Assembly (NCBI GenBank): GCA_964030785.1
Contig: OZ034975.1
Location: 39,498,569-39,562,568, forward strand
From: Siderastrea siderea
Lineage: Eukaryota > Cnidaria > Anthozoa > Scleractinia > Rhizangiidae
Reading direction: 5' to 3'
Length of the DNA: 64,000 nt
Part shown: positions 22,905 to 34,776 of the stretch, piece after piece
Layout: every line of letters starts with the position of its first letter
How positions within the stretch are numbered: the first letter of the stretch is position 1
Program-made: the position numbers and the translations under genes
Notes under the pieces: model-generated
Database searches by the model: none
Told to the model about the DNA's origin: nothing
Seen by the model: the letters and a program-made list of their open reading frames with translations, nothing else

Positions 22905-25900
22905 CTACAGTCTCGGACAATAATTCTTGGGACATTTGACACCTCTGAGGACGGTACCCCTTCCCCCGTTCAATGTTGTACAAACCGCTGGCTTTCCGGA
23001 CAGAATATAGCACATTTTCTAATCTTTTCAACATTGCAAAGTAGTCCAGGAAAGTTAACGCGATTTGGTACCGTAAGGTCAAAATGCTTGCAACAGAATT
23101 CTTATTTTCTGGGACGTTTTTGTTAAGGACTCCAGATAAACATATTAAAAGTCAACAAAAATCAACTCAGGCGAAATCCAAAAAAGATGAAAGTTTTTTA
23201 CCTTTGTCATTTTGTTCTTTAGACGCCATGTTTTTATGCAAATTAGCCTTATCACAGACACGTTTTACAACAAAATTTCATTTCAAGTGGCATTGATCAA
23301 CTGACGTTTTTAGTAAAGTGTTATTAAAGGGAGAATTAATGCTTTGGTTTGCTCATCGGAGATTCTCGCTACGCTGGAAATATTACTATTACTACTATTA
23401 TTATTATTGCTGTGACGAAGTTTTAAAATTTTAGCTCTACAGGGCACTTTGATATTATAACTGTTAAGTGCTGTGTAAAGGCCTAATTATGACCTTTTAA
23501 TCGCGTTTTAAGGTAAGATAAAAACAAAAATAACAACTAATATATGTTAGCATACGAAAAGATCGAGTTCGCTCCAGTTTCGCGTTGAAGCTGACCATAG
23601 AGTATAAGGTCGACACCAGTTCCCCAGAAGATTAGCAGGGCAGAGTTTATGTACGATAGACGACGAGCAAGTCCCGCCAGTACCGTTATCCAAACTTCAG
23701 GTAAAACTATTTATTTCATGTAATGCTTTTTGATATGTGCTTTGAATAAGACGATTCCGGAACCCTTCCATTGGAGTGCTGATAGCTATAGTAGTTCGCA
23801 AAATATAAACATTGTTATTTGTAGAGAAACACTAGACCACGTGCACTGTGCAGCAAATTTTTCCAAGAATTTCTTCTTTGTTTGCACACTACAGCTCACA
23901 TCTTATGAAACACTAGGTGGGTTTTTAAATAGCTGTTTAAGAACTGGACAATGTATTGTTTACATAAAAATGGACGTTAAATAAATTGGATAAATGTGAC
24001 CTTACAATTTTGAATTTTGCCTGTTATGCAAATTTTGAGACTGATAAACAATGTCGAATTCAAAGCATGGGCAAAATTTACGGGCTTATGCTGAGATACT
24101 GAATAACTACACTACGTATAATTAAAGTTCCCTTTTTAGTCCCTCATGTTTTTGCCATGCCTTGATTTTAATAGCAAATTAATCTCTCGAAAACAAAATG
24201 AAAATGAAACAACGGGGGAAAGGTAACGTCACTGTAGTATAGTAGATAACAAAAATTAAATAAAATGGATTAAACGTTGGGATCTTCTCCAAAAATAATT
24301 TAAGATAAATATATAATAAATAAATATTAAATAAATATACACAAAAATTGTTATATGTCATATCAGCGGTCTCTAGGTTACACAGATCTTCATCTCAAAG
24401 ACACATTTAGTTGCAATGGCTACACCCAGCTCTGATACTCCATGTGTTCTTTGCAACGAGAACATCTCAGGAGCTCTGCAAGAAGATATTGTTACTATAG
24501 GTAAGAAAGGCAGTGCTACTGTCAACCAAAACAGCGAAGAAAGAGGAAGTGAAGTGGGTACTCAGGAAGGACAACGTGTCGACAAGGAATGCAGAAAAAA
24601 ATGGGGCGTTAAATACTGCATTCAGGCTGCAAAAAGCAAAGAACAGATCGACACTCCATCTCCGCTCAAGCTAAGATCTCAAAACAAGAAATTTGAAATC
24701 AGCCAAGATTGTATTTTTTGTTGTCAATCAGCTCAGTGTGATGGCAGGCGACGGGGCTATGACGTCTTCCCAGTCAAAACAGCTGCATTTGAGACGTCAA
24801 TAAGACAAGTCTGTGGGGAGAGCAAGGATGAGTGGAGTGACAGGACGTGTTGGGTAGGCTATCATACGCCAGTGATCTTTGTGCGAAAAAAGCATTGTAT
24901 CATCAACAGTGTAGTGTAAATTTTAGAACTGGGAGAGATATTCCAAAGCAAACAAAAGGCTGACAAAAGGCAAAAGCTTGAGAATTCTCAAGCAGGTTTA
25001 CAACAAAAATACGAGGCCTTCTTACTTGTCGTAAAATATGGCGAAGAAAACAGTGATGAGCAGATCACAGTTATAGAACTCACCAAAAAAATGAAGGGAA
25101 TATCTCGAGCAAACTGGTTCAAAGCAAAAGGTTTATGGAGTTCAGTACATGAGAAAAAGCTCGAGGAACATTTTGGCAACAGGATCATTTTTACCAACTT
25201 GGAGGGAAAGGCAAACGTTATGACATGGAAAACAAGTGCTTCCTCCATATTACACGATATTATATTATATATTACCGAATACTCCGGTGTCCAGGATTTA
25301 ACTACAGAAAACGCAAAAGCATTTTTGCCAGGCAGCCTAAAGCTCCTTCTACGGGTCCTGTTTGCAGGACAAAATACTGAGAAAAAACAAGCTTCTCTGG
25401 GCCATGCCATTATTCAAGCTACAAGGTCAAGAGGGAATTCATTGCACCCCTGCAGCTTGGTTTAGCAATTCAAATGCATCACCATTTTGGATCAAAGTTT
25501 CTCGTGGATTCTTTGCATCAACACGGTTTCTGCTGCTCTTACGGTGAAGTCCAAAAGTACTTAAGAAGTCCTTCGGTTACCACATAGGACATTGCACCCC
25601 CTTCCGAAAACCAGTTAGTGCAATTCGTAGCTGACAACGTGGACCACAATATCAGGACATTAGACGGCACTTGGCACATTCCTTGGAATGGGTATGATAG
25701 CAGCGATCACCCCTAGTCAAGAAATGTCTCTAATGGTTCCCCAGAAATTGGTAACGCCTGATGAAATTATTAAACAAGGAAGAGTGAAAGTATATCAGTA
25801 CAACTACCCTAGGGTCCAGCAGCCTTTGACCTATGGTGACCTTAGCGCTTTAAAAGAAATTACTCGTAGTGGTGAACCAAAAATACTGACAGACATCTTA

Positions 25901-28715
25901 TGGAAAGTCTCTCCTTTTTTAAGGTGGCCACGACCTGGTTGCTCTGGTTTTATCCAAATGGTACATAAGGGGAACCAACCAGGGAAAGCAACTGTAGTAT
26001 TCCTACCTATGATTGACTTAGATCCGTCCGACATGACCTGTATTTATTCCACCCTACTCTTTCTGTGTGATCAAGCAAGAAAACAGCATGTCACACCTGT
26101 CATAACTTTTGATCAGCCCCTGTGGTGGAAGGCTTGGACTATCATAACAAATGAGCCACAAGACAGACATTTAAAGTCCGTGGTGTTACGAATTGGTGGT
26201 TTACACACAGAAATGAGCTACCTTGGCTGCATAGGTCGTCTAATGGAGAATTCTGGTTTGTCTGAAGCACTAGAAGTCGTGTATGGTGGTAATGCTGTGA
26301 CGCACATGCTAAGTGGAAAGGTAGTTAAGCGAGAGCTCGCAGGGGTCATTTTTTGGTTGACGCAGCGCTCAATATTATTCTTATTGCAGACGCGCTTCAG
26401 GTTCCTCTGCCAAATTTTTCTATGACACAAACTGAAAATTAAGTAGATCTTGAGGAAGGCCAAGATTCAGGACAAGCAGTTGAGGGAGAGTTGTCGGGAA
26501 GTGTTAAGTATCTCCAACACAGCAAATCAGATGTGGAATTTTCGACAGTGGACACGCTGGATAACTTTTCCGCGGCAGGAAACTGCACTGATAACTTGTC
26601 CTCCACTGATTCAAGTAGTTTATTACAGAAAACAAGAGAAAAATTAGACAAGCTGCTGCTTGATGGCAGTATTGATGAAGATTCAAGGGCTACATTAGAG
26701 GATGTTGATGAAAGACTTGAAAAAGAAAAGAAAAGAAATGAAGCTAGTAGTACAGGGCGCCTTTGGCTCTAGTACATGAAAATGGTGGATATACTAAAGC
26801 GTTTTCTCAGAGCGGAATATAGGACGGGAGACTGAAGTCTTCATTTGTCTTCATTGCAAGAGATGCTACCTCACTTTGCTGCAGCTGGGCATAATTTGTA
26901 GACCAAAACGTTCTACCTGTACCTTCAGCAAATGGTTACACTACAAACTGACCATCCAGATATCTATTCACTTTTTTTGAATGGTCTGCATGTTGTTCGC
27001 CGCACTGATAGATTTTGGGCTGGTCTTTTCACTGATTTGGTAATTGAACAGACGCTGATGCGCAGCATCAAATCAACCGGCGGCCTTACAAGAGGAAGAA
27101 GAATGAATGAGCTGCAAAGATTAGTGTGGGTCAAGTCTATGCCTTTCTGTTGTGACGTGAACAGGTCTATACAAGATTTCACTGGCGTCGCTTACAACAC
27201 TCTCGAACAACACGTAGAAGCTTCAGATACTCGACAGAAGAGAGACTGCAAGGACACAGAGCAACTAGTCTACTTTCTACGCACGAGGAACCCATTTTCT
27301 AAGGATGAAGCATAGCATCAGGAGTTGTAGCACCGAATCTGTAAGTGTTGATAATGCTGGGGACAGGGCAGATGATCCTTAAGTCTATGCAGGGAAAGAG
27401 TATCAATGAGTATTCGTTCAAACGAAAGCAACAAGCTTAACCACCATTGGATCAAAGGCAGCTGTGGCAGTAAACAAGGAACATGTGCAAAACAGTTGCT
27501 CTTTCAGCGATTGCTCGATGTTGCCGCAAATGTTTTCTTCAAACCAGAGCCGAGACGAGGGTCCAGGCAAGGCAAGGTTTGGGACATCCAGGCTACTTGT
27601 TCTGTGCTCGGGTCAAACCTCTGCAGACATCTCCCATTTCTACACGCATTGCTGGGATGTGATACCATGTCACGCTTGTTTGGTATTGGAAAGGCCGTTG
27701 GTTTTAAGAAGAGAACACAGCTATGTCAGCACGCCGAAGTATTTTACAATGCCAATTCGTTGAAAGAAGATGTTATCAAAGCAGGAGAGCGTGCATTGAT
27801 AGAGGTTTATGGCGGCAAGGTGAGCGACAGTTTGGAGGCCTTGCGACATCGAAGATTTTGCGAAAAGACAACTAAAAGCACAACCGCAGTTGAAGTGAAG
27901 TCCTTGCCTCCGACGTCGTCTGCAGCGAAATTTTCATTCCCTTCGCGTGTACTACCAGGTGAAACTCTGGACTGGAAATCGTTATCTTCAACCGTGTGAC
28001 TGGAGATGGAAAGAAACAGGTGGTACTCTAATTCCAGTAATGACCGACAAACCACCTGCACCGGAAACTCTCCTCCGAGTTACCAGATGTAACTGCAAGG
28101 TGGACTGTAACACGGCTCGCTGCAGTTGCAGAAAGCACGGACTTGACTGTTCACCTGCCTGTGGAGAGTGTCATAAAGGTGCTTGTTTCAATTCACCAGT
28201 TCTGACAGATCCAGATAGCGATACAGGACGTCGGAGACGAACTTGATGCCTTATGTACTTCAGTACTGTTAGAAAGGTACCGATAGATTCTCAGGTGATG
28301 TGTGAGACATTAATTTAAGGGATAGCGGTCCAGTTACTGACCAGCAACTGTTGAGAAATTACTATTTAAATACCTTTGTAGAATATTTGTTGGAACACTT
28401 TACTTAATAGTCCTTTGTTTTTACACTCTAAGTGTAACTAAAACTAGTAAATGTCGTAATGGAACAGTTTACAGTGGCTAATTAGCATAAAAACATGGCA
28501 GTCATCAACACGTGGATTTTTTCGTATTTCCTATGAGTTGATTTTTGTTGACTTTTACTATCTTAATATACATGCATCAAAAGCAAACAATGTAAATAAA
28601 AAAAAATTCTGTTGCAACCATTTTGACCTCCCGGCATAACTTTATTGGGCTAAAGGGGGGAAGGGGGGGGGGGGAAGTGGGCAAGGTGTCCCAAGATTAT
28701 TGACCGACCCTGTAG
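22905..28715 (+). mobile_element. 5.8-kb DNA transposon with degenerate transposase-like gene
   Basis: The left end (CTACAGTCTCGGACAATAAT at 22905) matches the right end in reverse complement (ending ...CTGTAG at 28715), and the similarity continues inward for about 350 bp on each side, including AAAAGTCAACAAAAATCAAC (about 23147 and its complement near 28550) and GCCATGTTTTTATGC. Inside lies one long but broken gene (24416-28246). I do not recognise the superfamily and see no clear target duplication. Confidence 0.65.
24416..28246 (+). pseudogene. Broken transposase-like gene with C-terminal cysteine-rich domain
   Basis: Successive frames in one orientation form a single protein family: an N-terminal zinc-binding part (CVLCNENI..., then CIFCCQSAQCDGRRRGYDVF), a central region (ITFDQPLWWKAW, RIGGLHTEMSYLGCIG, NAVTHMLSGK), a later block (LPFLHALLGCDTMSRLFGIG) and a CXC-like cysteine-rich end (CNCKVDCNTARCSCRKHG). 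At least six frameshifts or stops separate them (for example near 24917, 25500, 26430, 27315). Similar long proteins recur in cnidarian and mollusc repeats as far as I recall, which fits the terminal inverted repeats around it. I infer a transposase but cannot name catalytic residues. Confidence 0.55.
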
Positions 28716-29051
28716 CTAAGTTTTAATTTGCTTTGCACACTTCAAGCGGAAGTCTGTTTGTTATTAATTTTTCCATTTTCCTGACTAGGTACCAGTTTTT
28801 CACATTGCGTTTAAATTCGTTTGTAGTTATCCCAACGGTCACTTTTGAAAATGTATGTTGTAGCATTCGAAACCTCAAATCCATAAATCAATGTTTTTAC
28901 AACATGCGTTGTTTTGTCATGTTCGTCACCGCAGTTTGCTTTTTATTCCTATTGAAGTTGAGATGGCCGAAGAATAAGAGTGTTTATAACTGTTTTGTAT
29001 CTAATGAATGTTCTTATTTACAAGTATATTTATTTTGGATCTCCTTCCTAG
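28716..29051. other. Intron end before Ig exon 3
   Basis: No gene seen; pyrimidine-rich sequence leads into the acceptor at 29051. Confidence 0.5.
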
Positions 29052-29306
29052 ATCCCCCTGAGTTAACCACCAAACCATTATCTCAACAAGTTGTCGAGGG
29101 GCATGGAGCCACCTTGTTCTGTAATGCGACTGGTAATCTACCACCCGGCATTACTTGGACCAAACAAGGAAGCAACACTGTACTCTCTACATCTGAGACT
29201 CTTTTTCTGACAAAGATGATGAGAGAAGATGATGAAGCAGTGTACATATGTAAAGTGCAAAACAACGTTGGGTCAGCAGAAGCCAACGCCACGTTTACTG
29301 TCTTAT
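29052..29306 (+). CDS. Host Ig-superfamily receptor, Ig-domain exon 3
   Basis: This 255-bp phase 1-1 exon encodes an Ig domain opening with DPPELTTKPLSQQVVEGHGA, cysteines in TLFCNAT and VYICKVQ, and the core tryptophan in ITWTKQ. The acceptor tcctag ends at 29051 and the donor gtgagc starts at 29307. It follows the 26-kb transposon-filled intron and continues the series begun at 1632. Confidence 0.88.
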
Positions 29307-29987
29307 GTGAGCAAATTGATTGAATCATGTGTAAAATAAAATATCGGTAATGAAGTGGTATTGGTAAACACCAAATAATTGCTAAAACTTTGCTAGGTGA
29401 CTTTGACCACGTATGGGTTGAAAAGTGTAACTTTGTTCTGGAAAATATCGAGCAGACGAAAAGTAGTAGGAAGTAGAAACTACGTTCGTTGTATTAGAAA
29501 CTAAATTTGATTTTGAGATGAAATCATGGCTTTATAATGACAATTAGTTAAAGGAAAATTTATTCTACGATGGATGGGTTTATAAAGCAATGGAATCCAC
29601 CTTGTTCGGAAAACGATATTATGTGAGCAGTCATTACTACGCCACCTTTTCGTCAGAAGATGAAGAGCCCATCTAAGCGCTGCAGTGCCAATTGCCGTAT
29701 CATAATGTCGTCTCTGACGGAAACGAAAGAATCATTGGATTGCAATACTTGCTACCGATGGAGACGTAAAAATATTAGTTCCGAGTGTCCCTCAGCTTGA
29801 CACCCATTTTCATACACTGTCTGGTTTTCCTTTGTTTAGCACTGGTTTTTTCATTTGGGAGAATGACGTCTTTTTCCTCTTCAAAAAATGTGTAAGACAT
29901 TTTTTCTGGGACATTTTGATCGTAGTCTTTGAGAGTAAGATTTATTTTGTTGATTGCCTTGTGATCTGATATTTTTTAATCTTCCAG
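29307..29987. other. Intron between Ig exons 3 and 4
   Basis: A 681-bp intron with no recognisable feature, ending in the acceptor cttccag. Confidence 0.6.
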
Positions 29988-30242
29988 ACGAACCTACTGT
30001 GACAATCCAACAGTGTTCAACTCCAGTTATCGAGGGTGAAAATGCAACAGTTTATTGCAATGCTACTGGTACCCCTGCACCCAATACTGCATGGATCAGA
30101 ACAAGTACAGGAAAAGTTCTATCATACAGTGATAGACTGGTCATTGAAGGTATTGAAAAGAATGAATCAGGCAGTTACGAGTGCCTCGCGTGGAATGGCA
30201 TTGGGAACAACAATACCAAGTCCTGTATAATTGAGGTGCATT
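29988..30242 (+). CDS. Host Ig-superfamily receptor, Ig-domain exon 4
   Basis: This 255-bp phase 1-1 exon encodes an Ig domain with DEPTVTIQQCSTPVIEGENA at its start, cysteines in TVYCNAT and SYECLAW, and the tryptophan in TAWIRT. N-glycosylation sequons (NAT twice, NES, NNT) are present. The donor gtaagt starts at 30243. The next intron, up to 47923, is where the first Polinton inserted, 267 bp downstream of this exon's end. Confidence 0.88.
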
Positions 30243-30514
30243 GTAAGTAGCATTATCCATAAAACGTATATCTTCAAAATGATTCCAAGTTACAGAACAA
30301 GCACAAGAAATAAGTCAAAATAAGTTTTCTCTGGTGATTCGAAATAGTTCACAGTGTGAACGATTGTGGTAAAATTTGTAATAATAGAGCCAGGGTAGTT
30401 TGATTATACTGTTTCCCAAACTCATTAAAGAGAAACAAAGGAAATAAGTGTCGTGACGGTGGTTTGGATACCTGATCTTAAATATTAGCTTAGAGTTTTG
30501 AGAACTTTTACTTT

Positions 30515-30751
30515 AGTAGTTATATAGTTGGGGGTACGAGCGCATTTTTTCAAAAATCCGCTCTGAACTCCCCAACTATAACTACTTTACCATATGTTGG
30601 CACAATTTCATGGGAAATCTATTTGGCATTATCTCATGGAAAATCTATTTGGTATTATCTCATGGGAAATCTGTTTGGTATTATCTCATGGAAAATATAT
30701 TTGGCATTATCTCATAGTTGGGAGTACGAGCGCAGTTTGCCATCGGATGAA
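30515..30751 (+). repeat. Left terminal inverted repeat of Polinton element 1
   Basis: It starts AGTAGTTATATAGTTGGGGG and matches 47181-47417 in reverse complement over 237 bp with three mismatches and no gaps. The outer 72 bp (30515-30586) can itself form a hairpin. Four 26-bp tandem units follow (30609-30712). Confidence 0.95.
30609..30712 (+). repeat. Four tandem 26-bp units inside the left TIR
   Basis: Units start at 30609, 30635, 30661 and 30687, each reading CATGGRAAATMTRTTTGGYA then TTATCT. They alternate subtly in two subtypes. The same array in reverse orientation lies in the right TIR. Confidence 0.9.
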
Positions 30752-30928
30752 ATGGGACTTTCCTGATGAGTCATCAGATTGTCATGTAATATCAGATGAA
30801 CTTGTATTTGAAGTAAAGTTTGTCAGTAAAGTTTGTCAGTAAAGTTTGTAGTGAACAGAAAAGCAGAACTTGTATGGAGGCCAACACAGCTGTGGCGTGA
30901 CGTCACATCTTCAGATTGCATAATGTCC

Positions 30929-33900
30929 TTAAGAGAAACTGTTGATTCCATCGTTTGCTATATATCGTTTATCGTCGAAACAGCTGAGTGACACTTTATT
31001 GAGCTCGTAACTACCTAGTTGATGGTTAATACTTCTGATTGTCTTCATGGTATGATGTATTTGTTTGTTATTAATTAATACATTTTTATAATCTTCATGT
31101 TTGATATTGTTCTTTATTATGTTCTTCTTGATTCCCTTGGCTGTTTTCCCTACTTTCTGGTTGTCTTTTATGTAACTGTACATTTTTGATCGCAAACCGA
31201 CGAATTCTGTGATTGGCACACCAGCTGCTTCATCTTTGAATTTGCCGATTACCTTTTTGTTTGTTTTGTCGAAATACTGACAGTTTTCTGGATAATCACT
31301 GTTGTCAAATCTGTCTTTGTCATTCCAAAAGTCACGGTACACATCTTCAGCCTCAATTTCATATGTCAGAGTGTCTGTATCAGTGAATAGCAACCTGGCT
31401 TTGTCCCCGTACTTTTCCTTGATGTAGTTATAATGGAAATCATACATCATAGTTTTACTTAGGTCGAGAATACACATGCCTACATATGCCGGTCTGTTTA
31501 GAGTCAGCGTTTGCTTGATCTTGTGTATTGCTATCAGACTATTCGAGAATATCTTGCAGCTGACGTAAGTTGGTCTAGATGCCATTTTCTTCAATTTCTG
31601 TACATCAGTGATAAGCCTAACATCAACCCTCTTTCTGATATTCTCCATCGTTTTGCCAAATACTGAATTGTTCATCAATTTGAAGAAGTCTTTTTCGAAT
31701 GCATTTTTCGCTTGGGTACGTTTTTGTGTATTGAAATCGATGTATTGCTTTAGCCATGGAGACTGGTCGAACTGTAGAATTCTATGGACTTTCTTCAGTT
31801 TCAAACCGAGATCAAGGTACAACTGTAGATTTCTATAATGCAGAACATATTTTTGTTTATCGCATAAAGTAGGGATCAGCTTATGTACAAGCTCTGTTGA
31901 TATTTTGAACTTGTTTTGTATTTTCTTGCAGTATCCAGACAACATGCTATCAGTTACTTTAACCTTTTCTGGTCCTAGAGGATAGTCGTTATGAAGGTCA
32001 TGCAGTTCTTTGGGATATTCAAGATCGACTTCAAGTATCAACCCTTTATTACTGTTTTCATTATACTGAGTCAAATCGATTTTATTAATCTGCTTTTCTG
32101 TCAACCATTTGAAACCGCCAGTAGGTAGATGCTGTGACATAGCCCAACCGTATAAATTATTAGCATCCAGGTACATGATATACTTTGAGGGCGCCATCTC
32201 GTCGTATTCTTTCATGTACTTATTGTTTGCTTTCCCATATCGGTTTGCTATATATGATACACCACCTCTCATTCCTTTTTCGATGAACTGAAACATGTCT
32301 ATGTCAGTCATTAGCTCCAGTTTGATATCAGTCATTTTTAACATAGCATCCCATGACAAACCAGGAGATGTGAAATAATGACATGGGTCCAGCTTGTAAT
32401 ACTGAAGACAGGTCTTGCGGAAGTTTTCAAACACGTCGGCTAACAGTAGGATGTCCGACTTGAGATATAGATTATGGTTATCACCCATCGTTTCTAATTT
32501 GAAAGTAGTCCATACTTTTTGGGCATGTTTGTAGTCATCATTTGTTATGTGTTCATCATACAATATGCTGTAAAATTCTTCTTTCGTTGGCAATTCCGTT
32601 TTATTAAATTTATCAAAACTGTCCATGAAATCGTATGGATAAACTCCTTTTCGTGTCATAAGATTGAATTTACTGCCTTTGAATTGCTTGCTTGTGTATT
32701 TTAAGGCTTTCGTTGGTAAGTTGTTGACTAATTTATCCAAACTTGAGCTCATGAACTGGAAACTGTCAATGAATGTCAGATGATTACCAAGCATGAATGC
32801 CATGTATTTTTCCATGTTGTTGGGAATAGCATTGATATTCATCCGTGTCTCTTTTCCATTTTTATCCATGTATTTGTTTTCCTCAACAATAGCTCCAATC
32901 TCTTGCATTATAAAATGGCTGTCATATCCTCTTAAATTGTGGAAGATCACTGGAATTTTAATATTATCTGGTTCAATTTTTAGTTTCAGATTACAGTCTT
33001 GATGTGCTGAACCTCTGTATTCACCAGTAATATGACAATGATCTCTGACTCGGACGTCTTTCTCTGTATATTGTTTATCGCAGATGTGGCATGATGTTGC
33101 TTTTTTGAAATTTGTTTCATCATCTTTTGTCATTTTTAATGGTTTGTTAAAAAATGTTTTCATAACTTTTTTACAGTATTTTACTTCTTTCAGCATGCTT
33201 TCCATGAAATTGTGTACAGCATTTTTGCCTCTATATATTTGTAGCGGCTTTGTGTACTTATCATCATAACAACAAATGACCTTATACCCATATCCACAGT
33301 CTTTGTGTCTTTGGTAGGCTTCAGTATATGATTTGTTGTTTAATTTGCTGGGGTCAGGTTGGCATCCTTGCACCTTTTCAGTTATAGCCTCAAAATCAGC
33401 GTAGATAACAAATGGCACAGGTTGCTGCTTGTGGAAATTATTGAATTTCAGTATGTTGTCTCCTTTTTCAGGCATTTTTATTGCTTGCTCACCATTTACT
33501 TGAATACAAATAACTTTGTGATCATTTAATACCCTTTCGGAACTGAAACATTGCAGACAGTGCATACAAAAATGCTTTTTTTCTTTGTGTTTTGTTTTAT
33601 TGTACATGAACTTGTTGAAATCCTTTATGAGAACATAATGCTCGTCTTCATCATCTGTTATTAGCAGTAGTTCCATGTGATCTTCATACTTTTCTTTGGA
33701 AACATAGATCGGATACGTTTGTTTGTCTTCATACCCGAATACATTTATATTGATGCTGTTTTGCTTCTCAATTCTGTTGATCTGTTTAATAGTTACTGGA
33801 AATTCAATGCCTTCATAATTTAACTTTTCAATGTATGGCATGTCTCTCTTTTTGATTCTTTGTGGGTCTTTATCTTGTGGATTCAAATGTCTTATATGAC

Positions 33901-34672
33901 ACCATCTGAAGCATTCGAGATCATCATTTTTCATGTTTATTAAGCCTTTGGAACTGTTTTGCAATTCATAAGGTAGTTTAATATATGATGACCCTTCCAT
34001 GGGCTTGTATATAACAACGTTCAGATAATGTCCGTCAACAGATTGGATTGTCCAGCCGGATCCTTCCGATATCCATTGAGCTATCTTGTTCGTTATCTGC
34101 TGTTTTGATAATTGTGATGAATCAGTGATTTCCGTTTGGTTGATTATTGTCTGAGGTGTGCTATTGAAATATGCCGTTTTATTAACCATTTCATCACCTG
34201 ACATCTTTTCGAAAGTGACTTTTAGTGTTTCAACGTATTTCAAGCCTTTCATCTCATTCAACAAATTTGCTATACTATAATCAAGAGCCAATCTAGTGTT
34301 TTGCATTTGAGCTACGGGGTCTTTATTGTCCTTGATGTTGATTTCATAAGACTTGGTATAACCTTCTAAGGCTTTGTTTGTTTGTTCTATTTTGGTTCTA
34401 GGTGTTGGAACTGGTTTATCCAATAGTTTCTTAGTTCTAGGTGCTGGAATAGGTTTGTAATCATCCCTGAATTCTAGAGGCGGAAGAATGATGTTGTCTT
34501 CATACTCTTTTACCATTTTTTTAACACTCTTGCGAGGTGCTGGAATAGGTTTATCCATTGGTTTTTTGGTTCTTGGTGTTGGAACCGGTTTCATAATAGA
34601 TTGCTTCATTAGCATTTCTATCAATTGACTTTTACTGAGTTTCTTAAGATCTTTCTTATTCATTATCTTCAT
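30929..34672 (-). CDS. PolB: Protein-primed family B DNA polymerase of Polinton 1
   Basis: This 1247-residue intact protein should replicate the linear element. Exonuclease motifs are D426-x-E428, N579...D584 and Y736-x3-D740; polymerase motifs are D836-x4-Y841 (LDANNLYGW), K998...N1002-S-V-F-G and the catalytic D1098-T-D1100, with a K-x-Y at 1163-1165. An HNH/endonuclease VII-like treble clef (C528-x2-C531, DHCH 544-547, C560-N561) is inserted between Exo I and Exo II. Before it come a C2H2-like finger (369-389), an OTU-like region (D250-x3-C254 ... H345-Y346) and an N-terminal tail with four PxxxPR motifs (29-92). The start is the first ATG after an AT-rich box. It is the last gene of the minus-strand block. 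Confidence 0.95.
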   Translation of the reverse strand: MKIMNKKDLKKLSKSQLIEMLMKQSIMKPVPTPRTKKPMDKPIPAPRKSVKKMVKEYEDNIILPPLEFRDDYKPIPAPRTKKLLDKPVPTPRTKIEQTNKALEGYTKSYEINIKDNKDPVAQMQNTRLALDYSIANLLNEMKGLKYVETLKVTFEKMSGDEMVNKTAYFNSTPQTIINQTEITDSSQLSKQQITNKIAQWISEGSGWTIQSVDGHYLNVVIYKPMEGSSYIKLPYELQNSSKGLINMKNDDLECFRWCHIRHLNPQDKDPQRIKKRDMPYIEKLNYEGIEFPVTIKQINRIEKQNSININVFGYEDKQTYPIYVSKEKYEDHMELLLITDDEDEHYVLIKDFNKFMYNKTKHKEKKHFCMHCLQCFSSERVLNDHKVICIQVNGEQAIKMPEKGDNILKFNNFHKQQPVPFVIYADFEAITEKVQGCQPDPSKLNNKSYTEAYQRHKDCGYGYKVICCYDDKYTKPLQIYRGKNAVHNFMESMLKEVKYCKKVMKTFFNKPLKMTKDDETNFKKATSCHICDKQYTEKDVRVRDHCHITGEYRGSAHQDCNLKLKIEPDNIKIPVIFHNLRGYDSHFIMQEIGAIVEENKYMDKNGKETRMNINAIPNNMEKYMAFMLGNHLTFIDSFQFMSSSLDKLVNNLPTKALKYTSKQFKGSKFNLMTRKGVYPYDFMDSFDKFNKTELPTKEEFYSILYDEHITNDDYKHAQKVWTTFKLETMGDNHNLYLKSDILLLADVFENFRKTCLQYYKLDPCHYFTSPGLSWDAMLKMTDIKLELMTDIDMFQFIEKGMRGGVSYIANRYGKANNKYMKEYDEMAPSKYIMYLDANNLYGWAMSQHLPTGGFKWLTEKQINKIDLTQYNENSNKGLILEVDLEYPKELHDLHNDYPLGPEKVKVTDSMLSGYCKKIQNKFKISTELVHKLIPTLCDKQKYVLHYRNLQLYLDLGLKLKKVHRILQFDQSPWLKQYIDFNTQKRTQAKNAFEKDFFKLMNNSVFGKTMENIRKRVDVRLITDVQKLKKMASRPTYVSCKIFSNSLIAIHKIKQTLTLNRPAYVGMCILDLSKTMMYDFHYNYIKEKYGDKARLLFTDTDTLTYEIEAEDVYRDFWNDKDRFDNSDYPENCQYFDKTNKKVIGKFKDEAAGVPITEFVGLRSKMYSYIKDNQKVGKTAKGIKKNIIKNNIKHEDYKNVLINNKQIHHTMKTIRSINHQLGSYELNKVSLSCFDDKRYIANDGINSFS

Positions 34673-34674
34673 AC

Positions 34675-34687
34675 TATATAATAATAT
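34675..34687 (-). promoter_or_regulatory. Early-class AT box upstream of PolB
   Basis: The coding-strand word ATATTATTATATA lies two bases upstream of the PolB ATG at 34672. The identical 13-mer precedes the BRO/VRR-NUC gene (35602-35614). Its promoter role is inferred. Confidence 0.45.
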
Positions 34688-34776
34688 TTTTTTTAAGCCT
34701 CTTTTGGTTGTGTCTTTAAGTAGTCAAGAATTCAAATGGTTCACATATGGATCCTTTGAACTATAGTTGATTTTAT

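Noticed and set aside
30594..30842. 82-residue frame in the left TIR
   Set aside because: It is created by the 26-bp tandem repeats (26 x 3 phase) and has no support as a protein.
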